NCBI GenBank assembly: GCA_022823105.1
Contig: JAJDXU010000363.1
Span: 1 to 24,171 of the forward strand
Source: Dehalococcoidia bacterium
Lineage (GTDB): Bacteria > Chloroflexota > Dehalococcoidia > Lucifugimonadales > UBA3495
DNA: 24,171 nt
Direction of reading: 5' to 3'
Position 1 is the stretch's first letter. Every line of letters starts with the position of its first letter. Positions 19,923-24,171 of the stretch are shown here, piece by piece. Under the pieces are notes generated by a model, which saw only the letters and a program-made list of their open reading frames with translations, was not told the origin of the DNA and did no database searches. The translations under genes were made by a program, and so were the position numbers.

Positions 19923-21743
19923 CTATCGCCGCCGGGGCCCGGGACCGCGTGCGCCGGGTACATTGCCACCTCGCCGGTTGCCCCCGCCGCGACGCCTGCG
20001 TCCGGAGCCGCCCCTGAAGTCGCCCACGATGTCCTCGGCGAACCGTATCTTTCCGGCGTCGGGCGCCAGGTTGGGCAGTCCCGCCAGCAGGTCGCTCATT
20101 TCCTCGTCAAGCAACTCTTCCTCAAGCTCGAGGTCTTCCTCGTCCTCTTCGTCGTCCTCCTCCTCCATAACGTCATTCAACGTCAGTGTGTCCAGCGCAT
20201 CGACGCTCAGGCCAACCGGTTCGGCCTCAAGCTCGGCTTCCTGCGCGGCCATGGCTGCTTCCTCTTCCGCCATCAGTTCGGCCAGCAGCGCTTCTTCGTC
20301 GTAATCCGGTTCCGGCTCGGGCTCCGGTTCCGCTGCAACGGGCTCCACGACGGGCGCCGCCTCCTCAACGATCGCTGCCGGAGCCTCCGACACCGCCACC
20401 GCCTCCTCGACTTCCGGTTCCTCGACCGCCTCAACCTCTTCGGGAGGCTGCATGACCAGGCCGGTTTCCACGATGGCCGCCTCGGCAGCTTCCGCAACCG
20501 GCATCACCTCAACCTCGGGCTCGGATTCGGCGGTACCCGCCTGGGCCTCGGCTTCGGCCAGTGCGGCCGCTTCGGCTTCGGCGCGCGCCGCGGCCTCGGC
20601 CTCAGCGCGGGCAGCGGCGGCGGCCGCCTCTTCCGCCGCGATGCGCTCCGCCTCGGCGGCACGTACGGCCCTCAGGGCTTCCCACTGCTCAACGTTCTTG
20701 ATGTCCAGCCGCCAACCGGTTAGCTTGGCTGCCAATTTCGCGTTCTGTCCGTCCCTGCCGATGGCCAACGACATCTGGCTTTCGGGAACCACCACGTACG
20801 CCGTGCGTTCATCCGTCTCGAGTTCCACGGCTCCAACGTCCGCGGGGCTGAGCGCGCGCGCAATCAGTACCTGCGGGTTTGAGTCCCACTCGATCACGTC
20901 GATCTTCTCGCCCTGCAACTCATTGACGATGCTCTGGATCCGGTTGCCCCGCAATCCGATGCAGGAGCCCACCGGGTCAACGCCCTCCTGGTGCGACGAG
21001 ACCGCAACCTTGCTGCGTATGCCGGGATCCCGGGCTATCGCGCGGATTTCCACCGTGCCGTTGCTGATCTCAGGCACCTCCGCCTCCATCAGTCGGCGCA
21101 GCAGATCCCGGTGCGACCGGCTGACCACAACCTCCGGGCCCCGCGTCGTCTGCTGGACTTCCACCAGCAGCACCTTGAGGTTCTGGCCCTTCCGATACCT
21201 TTCGTTTCCGACCTGGTTGTCGGGCCGCATGATTCCCCGGGCCCGATTCTGGTTCTGGGCCTGGTGGGGGTTCAGATTGATGAATACGGTCGGGCCCTTC
21301 TCAATGCTCTCGACGCTGCCGCTGATTATCTCGCCCTGGTAGCCTGAATATTCCTCGAAAGTCTTCTCCCTTTCCGCCTCGCGCAATCCCTGCATGAGCA
21401 CCTGACGCGCCGTCTGCGCGGAAATCCGGCTGGTGTCATACGAGACTTCTTCCGATTCCGGAATCTCCGTGTCAACCTGCGCCGTCGGAATGAGCTTCAA
21501 TGCCTCCGCCAAAGCGATCTCGGTCTCGGGATCCTCAACCTCCTCCACAACCGTCCTCAGCGGGAATATGCTGATGTCGCCCGTATTAGGGTTGAGCTTC
21601 ACTGACAGGTTTTTGGCGCCGGCCACGCTGTCCCGGCGGAACGCGGTGGCCAACGCCACCTCCACCTTGTTGAGCACCAGTTCCTTGCGTAGCCCGCGTT
21701 CGGCTGATAACTGATTCAACGCCATCATGAAATCGCTTTTCAT
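19923..21743 (-). CDS. nusA: Transcription factor NusA with a long acidic C-terminal extension
   Basis: NusA binds RNA polymerase and modulates pausing, termination and antitermination. Residues 1-130 are the polymerase-binding domain, 135-205 the S1 domain (GEIISGSVESIEKGPTVFINL), and about 205-350 the two KH domains (DPVGSCIGLRGNRIQSI and MSLAIGRDGQNAKLAAKLTGW). Residues 355-606 are not part of normal NusA. They begin as an Ala/Glu-rich helical stretch (about 355-400), continue as a long Glu/Pro/Val-rich acidic region with a pure acidic cluster, and end in a 30-residue basic tail of Arg and Gly. Total length is 606 against roughly 350-500 in most bacteria. GGAGG lies six bases before the ATG. 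It is the first gene of its operon, with no rimP upstream. Confidence 0.95.
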   Translation of the reverse strand: MKSDFMMALNQLSAERGLRKELVLNKVEVALATAFRRDSVAGAKNLSVKLNPNTGDISIFPLRTVVEEVEDPETEIALAEALKLIPTAQVDTEIPESEEVSYDTSRISAQTARQVLMQGLREAEREKTFEEYSGYQGEIISGSVESIEKGPTVFINLNPHQAQNQNRARGIMRPDNQVGNERYRKGQNLKVLLVEVQQTTRGPEVVVSRSHRDLLRRLMEAEVPEISNGTVEIRAIARDPGIRSKVAVSSHQEGVDPVGSCIGLRGNRIQSIVNELQGEKIDVIEWDSNPQVLIARALSPADVGAVELETDERTAYVVVPESQMSLAIGRDGQNAKLAAKLTGWRLDIKNVEQWEALRAVRAAEAERIAAEEAAAAAARAEAEAAARAEAEAAALAEAEAQAGTAESEPEVEVMPVAEAAEAAIVETGLVMQPPEEVEAVEEPEVEEAVAVSEAPAAIVEEAAPVVEPVAAEPEPEPEPDYDEEALLAELMAEEEAAMAAQEAELEAEPVGLSVDALDTLTLNDVMEEEDDEEDEEDLELEEELLDEEMSDLLAGLPNLAPDAGKIRFAEDIVGDFRGGSGRRRRGGGNRRGGNVPGARGPGPRRR

Positions 21744-21905
21744 GGTTGTCCTCCGCTAGCCGAACGATATTTTCAACTGATGCCCCGGTCAAAATCATAG
21801 AAATATGGCGGGTGTACGCCCCGCCTAATCTATCCTTGAACCTCTTGTCGCAGGCCGTTGACCAACCGGTCATCGAGTCCCACAACAGGGCGTCTGTGTG
21901 CCCGA

Positions 21906-21934
21906 AGTATAACATCGTTGCGAAAGGCGGGCAA
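21906..21934 (-). promoter_or_regulatory. Promoter of the nusA-infB operon
   Basis: On the minus strand TTGCCC (21929-21934; 4 of 6) and TATACT (21906-21911; 5 of 6) are 17 bases apart. It lies just behind the cysM terminator and gives a leader of about 155 bases, which contains a 6-pair GGCGGG/CCCGCC hairpin around 21807-21825. Confidence 0.6.
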
Positions 21935-21950
21935 GGCGATTATGGCAAGC

Positions 21951-21974
21951 AAAGGCCCGCCGGTGGCGGCGGGC
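21951..21974 (-). terminator. Intrinsic terminator after cysM
   Basis: On the minus strand GCCCGCCG pairs with CGGCGGGC around a four-base loop (21955-21974), followed by CTTTGCTTG. The U-tract is weak. It lies 29 bases after the cysM stop and just before the nusA promoter. Confidence 0.6.
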
Positions 21975-22003
21975 TGCGCTGTGTGTCCGGTCCGCTTGTC
22001 CCT

Positions 22004-22954
22004 CTACCACCAGATCTTGCCCTGCGCCTCCTGCGCCAGCGTTTCATAGTCGCGGGTCCACAGTTGGCTGCTCAAATACTTCCATCCGCCGTCCGCCAGC
22101 AGGCAGACCACGTTGCCGTTCTCCATGCGCTCCGCGTGCTTCAAAGCGCCGGCAATGACTGACCCGGATGAAATCCCCGCGAATATGCCTTCCTTGTCCA
22201 TCAACTCCTTCGTCATGTAGAACGAATCAAAGCTGTTCACCAGTAGCCGGTTGTCCAGCATGTTGATGTCCAGGATGGGCGGTATGAACCCGTCCTCCAG
22301 GCGGCGCAGGCCCGAGATGAAATCGTCCGGCTCCGGAGCCACCGCGATGATCTTGATGTCGCTCCGGTGCTCCTTCAGCCGCCGCGCGTTCCCCATCAGC
22401 GTGCCGCCGGTCCCCAGGCCCGCCACGAACACGTCGACGTCGGGCAGCGCTTCCACGATCTCCTGGCCCGTCCCCTCGTAGTGGGCTTCCGGGTTGCCAT
22501 CGTTCCCATACTGGTACAGCATCAGGTAGTCATGGGGGTTCTTCTCCACGATTTCCTGCGCGACCACCACGCTGCCGTTGGTGCCCAGGGTTCCGTCGGA
22601 GTAGATGATCTCCGCGCCGTACGCCTCCAGCAACTGCGTGCGTTCCACCGACACGTTCTCGGGCATCACCACCGAGACCTTGTAACCCTTCAGCCGGCCG
22701 ATCATCGCCAGCGATATGCCGGTGTTGCCGGAGGTGGGCTCCAGGATGGTCCGGTTCGGCGTAATCTCGCCGTCCGCCTCCGCCCGCTCAATCATTTTGA
22801 GCGCAATGCGGTCCTTAACGCTGCCGGTGGGATTCTGGCCCTCCAGCTTCGCGTAAAGCCGAACGTTGGGGTTCGGGCTCAGGTTCTCCAGCTCCACCAG
22901 CGGCGTGTTGCCTATGGTGGAAATCAGGCCCTTGTGGGCAGCCTTGGTGAGCAT
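22004..22954 (-). CDS. cysM: O-phosphoserine-type cysteine synthase (CysM)
   Basis: This PLP enzyme forms cysteine by replacing the leaving group of an activated serine with sulfur. The 316-residue protein has the PLP lysine Lys47 in NPTGSVKDR, the TSGNTG loop at 74-79 and the phosphate-binding GLGTGGT at about 178-184. It resembles mycobacterial CysM more than ordinary CysK. It shares VMPENVSVERTQLLEAYGAEII, LRRLEDGFIP with Arg216 at the position of Arg220 that binds phosphoserine in M. tuberculosis CysM, the late GWKYLS block, and an aromatic C-terminus (KIWW). That enzyme takes sulfur from the thiocarboxylate protein CysO. The moeB-like E1 gene lies 59 bases upstream. O-acetylserine use cannot be ruled out. 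Confidence 0.88.
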   Translation of the reverse strand: MLTKAAHKGLISTIGNTPLVELENLSPNPNVRLYAKLEGQNPTGSVKDRIALKMIERAEADGEITPNRTILEPTSGNTGISLAMIGRLKGYKVSVVMPENVSVERTQLLEAYGAEIIYSDGTLGTNGSVVVAQEIVEKNPHDYLMLYQYGNDGNPEAHYEGTGQEIVEALPDVDVFVAGLGTGGTLMGNARRLKEHRSDIKIIAVAPEPDDFISGLRRLEDGFIPPILDINMLDNRLLVNSFDSFYMTKELMDKEGIFAGISSGSVIAGALKHAERMENGNVVCLLADGGWKYLSSQLWTRDYETLAQEAQGKIWW

Positions 22955-23013
22955 TAGCGGCGTCTCAACGTTGGCGGTCGGCGAGTCGATTCTCGATTTG
23001 GCAGTTCAGGGCA

Positions 23014-23862
23014 CTAGACGGCGCCGGCCGCGACCGCCAGCGGTTCGTGAGCCTCGGCTACTCCGCAGAACACCTCGTAGTCGATGAGTTGCTTGACCGT
23101 CGGGTTGTCCCCGCACAGCGGGCACGCCGGGTTGCGGCGCAGTCGCACCTCCCGAAACTGCATGCTCAGCGCATCGATAACCAGCAGGCGGGACGACAGG
23201 CTCTCCCCGATGCCCAGGATGTGCTTCAGAGCCTCAGTGGCCTGGATGGACCCAACCAGCCCCGTCAGCGCGCCCAGCACACCGGCCTCGGCGCAGTTGG
23301 GCACCATGCCCGGAGGCGGCGGAGCCGGGAACAGGCAGCGATAGCAGCCCTCGCCGGGCAGGAACACGGTGGCCTGGCCGTCGAATATCAGGATGCTCCC
23401 GTCGATCAGAGGTTTGTTCAGCAGGTAGCACGCATCGTTGACCAGGTATCGGGTGGCGAAGTTGTCGGCCCCGTTGATCACGATGTCGTACTGGCCGATG
23501 ATGTCAAATGCGTTCTCGGAGGTCAGCCAGGTCTCGTGCAGCACCACGTTGACTTCGGGATTGTAGGACTGGATGTTGTCCTTGGCCGACTGGACCTTCG
23601 GCCGACCCACGTCGGGCGTGTGGTGCAGTATCTGCCTTTGCAGGTTCGACAGCTCCACCACGTCGAAGTCGACGATTCCCAGCTTGCCCACACCGGCCAG
23701 GGCCAGGTACACCGCGGACGGGGAGCCCAGGCCGCCGGCTCCGATGATCAGCGCGCTGGACTCCATCATTTTGCGTTGTCCCGCGCTGCCCACATCCTGC
23801 ATGATGATGTGGCGGCTGTAGCGTTTGACCTGGTCGGGGGTCAACCGTAGTGGTTGCACCAT
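23014..23862 (-). CDS. moeB: MoeB/ThiF-family E1-like adenylyltransferase for a sulfur-carrier protein
   Basis: E1-like enzymes adenylate the C-terminal glycine of ThiS/MoaD-like sulfur carriers before thiocarboxylate formation. The 282-residue protein has RYSRHIIMQDVGSAGQ, the ATP loop GAGGLGSP (41-48), NLQRQ, GADNFATRYLVND, zinc cysteines 173, 176, 247 and 250 in two CxxC pairs, and NCAEAGVLG with the conserved Cys190. In MoeZ-type proteins a rhodanese domain follows the FCG motif; here the protein stops about 16 residues later, so sulfur must come from elsewhere. The start at 23862 is set by GGAGG eight bases upstream. With cysM downstream, the pair suggests CysO-type cysteine synthesis. 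A role in molybdopterin or thiamine synthesis is also possible. Confidence 0.9.
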   Translation of the reverse strand: MVQPLRLTPDQVKRYSRHIIMQDVGSAGQRKMMESSALIIGAGGLGSPSAVYLALAGVGKLGIVDFDVVELSNLQRQILHHTPDVGRPKVQSAKDNIQSYNPEVNVVLHETWLTSENAFDIIGQYDIVINGADNFATRYLVNDACYLLNKPLIDGSILIFDGQATVFLPGEGCYRCLFPAPPPPGMVPNCAEAGVLGALTGLVGSIQATEALKHILGIGESLSSRLLVIDALSMQFREVRLRRNPACPLCGDNPTVKQLIDYEVFCGVAEAHEPLAVAAGAV

Positions 23863-24063
23863 TTGCGATTCCTCCGTTGTGCCTGAATCGGGTTGTCGTA
23901 GGTGTGGGCGGCAAGCAGATCGGCCCCAGCCCCAATGCAAAACCCGCGCCCCAATCCGTGGAACGGGTTTCGCGGGTTCAGGCCTTTCGCGATTGCAGTC
24001 GGCCTGTCCCCTATGTATCGGGACAGGCGCAGGTGAAGGTTGAGCGTCGCGTGTGAAGCATGT
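23863..24063 (-). promoter_or_regulatory. Structured leader RNA of moeB-cysM, unidentified
   Basis: About 200 transcribed bases precede moeB. On the minus strand a perfect 9-pair hairpin GCCTGTCCC/GGGACAGGC (24002-24028, 9-base loop) comes first. A second element pairs AACCCGCG (23971-23978) with CGCGGGTT (23941-23948), running into TTTT. Between them CGCGAAA occurs twice. I see no S-box core, T-box AGGGTGG motif or THI box. No open frame here looks like a small sulfur carrier. It may be an attenuator or riboswitch of unknown class, or untranslated structure without function. Confidence 0.45.
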
Positions 24064-24069
24064 GCGCCG

Positions 24070-24099
24070 AGTCTATCGCCGGGCCGGAATTTTTGTCAA
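24070..24099 (-). promoter_or_regulatory. Promoter of moeB-cysM
   Basis: On the minus strand a perfect TTGACA (24094-24099) and TAGACT (24070-24075; 4 of 6) are 18 bases apart, about 200 bases before the moeB start. Confidence 0.6.
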
Positions 24100-24133
24100 G
24101 AAAATGCGCTGCGAAAACGTGGGAAGCACGTGC

Positions 24134-24161
24134 AAAAACTAGACCGACGCCGGAACCGGTC
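24134..24161 (-). terminator. Possible terminator of a gene beyond the right edge
   Basis: On the minus strand GACCG (24142-24146 with 24157-24161) forms a five-pair stem with CGGTC around a GC-rich loop, followed by TAGTTTTT. It would end a transcript entering from outside the window, upstream of the moeB promoter. Confidence 0.4.
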
Positions 24162-24171
24162 CGGCCACCGG

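Noticed and set aside
23863..24063. T-box or S-box in the moeB leader
   Set aside because: The AGGGTGG antiterminator motif and the GGTGCTAATTCC-type core are both missing.
1..24171. CRISPR arrays, tRNA or rRNA genes, insertion sequences
   Set aside because: No regularly spaced repeats, cloverleaf-like sequences, rRNA motifs or transposase domains were seen by eye on either strand.

Overview
The window is gene-dense, GC-rich bacterial DNA, mostly coded on the minus strand. Its content suggests Chloroflexota, probably Dehalococcoidia or a SAR202-like lineage. The clues are an archaeal-style dUTPase next to queG, a CysM of the actinobacterial O-phosphoserine type, an arylsulfotransferase-like propeller, a thiolase-like protein without the usual cysteine, Uma2 and EVE proteins, and a 217-residue LexA. 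The taxonomic call is inference. No rRNA, tRNA, CRISPR array or transposase was seen.

Region 1 (1-5605, minus strand) is an S-adenosylmethionine module. A sigma70-type promoter (5577-5605) precedes a SAM-I (S-box) riboswitch (5397-5542) with an attenuator terminator (5349-5381). Behind it lie mtnA, an arylsulfotransferase-like gene and mtnP (methylthioadenosine salvage). A second promoter (2128-2156) serves a rhodanese, ahcY and the start of metK. Together these genes make SAM and recycle both of its by-products, S-adenosylhomocysteine and methylthioadenosine.

Region 2 (5611-9083, minus) is a tight run: a thiolase-like gene, a two-helix membrane protein with a charged tail, a small charged protein, a divergent YchF-type GTPase and a GNAT acetyltransferase. 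Region 3 (9084-11808) holds an EVE-domain gene on the plus strand that meets queG tail to tail in a shared CTAG. queG follows a dut gene with a 4-base overlap.

Region 4 (11831-15867) holds a solitary groEL, divergent rpsT, a Uma2-family gene and lexA. lexA has a near-consensus promoter and a palindrome that is probably its own operator. A long hairpin separates lexA from the convergent operon.

Region 5 (15883-21934, minus) is the nusA-rnpM-infB-rbfA-truB operon, with an nrtS-like gene coupled to its end. NusA carries a roughly 250-residue acidic extension, rnpM has no standard start codon, and rimP is not at its usual place.

Region 6 (21951-24171, minus) is a moeB-cysM pair behind its own promoter and a structured leader of about 200 nt. 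It resembles the protein-thiocarboxylate route to cysteine known in mycobacteria, so sulfur metabolism occupies both ends of the window. No wholly new multi-gene system was found. The most notable items are the complete SAM-responsive attenuator on mtnA, the moeB leader RNA, the NusA extension, the rnpM start, and a coding-like stretch in frame after the rhodanese stop codon.
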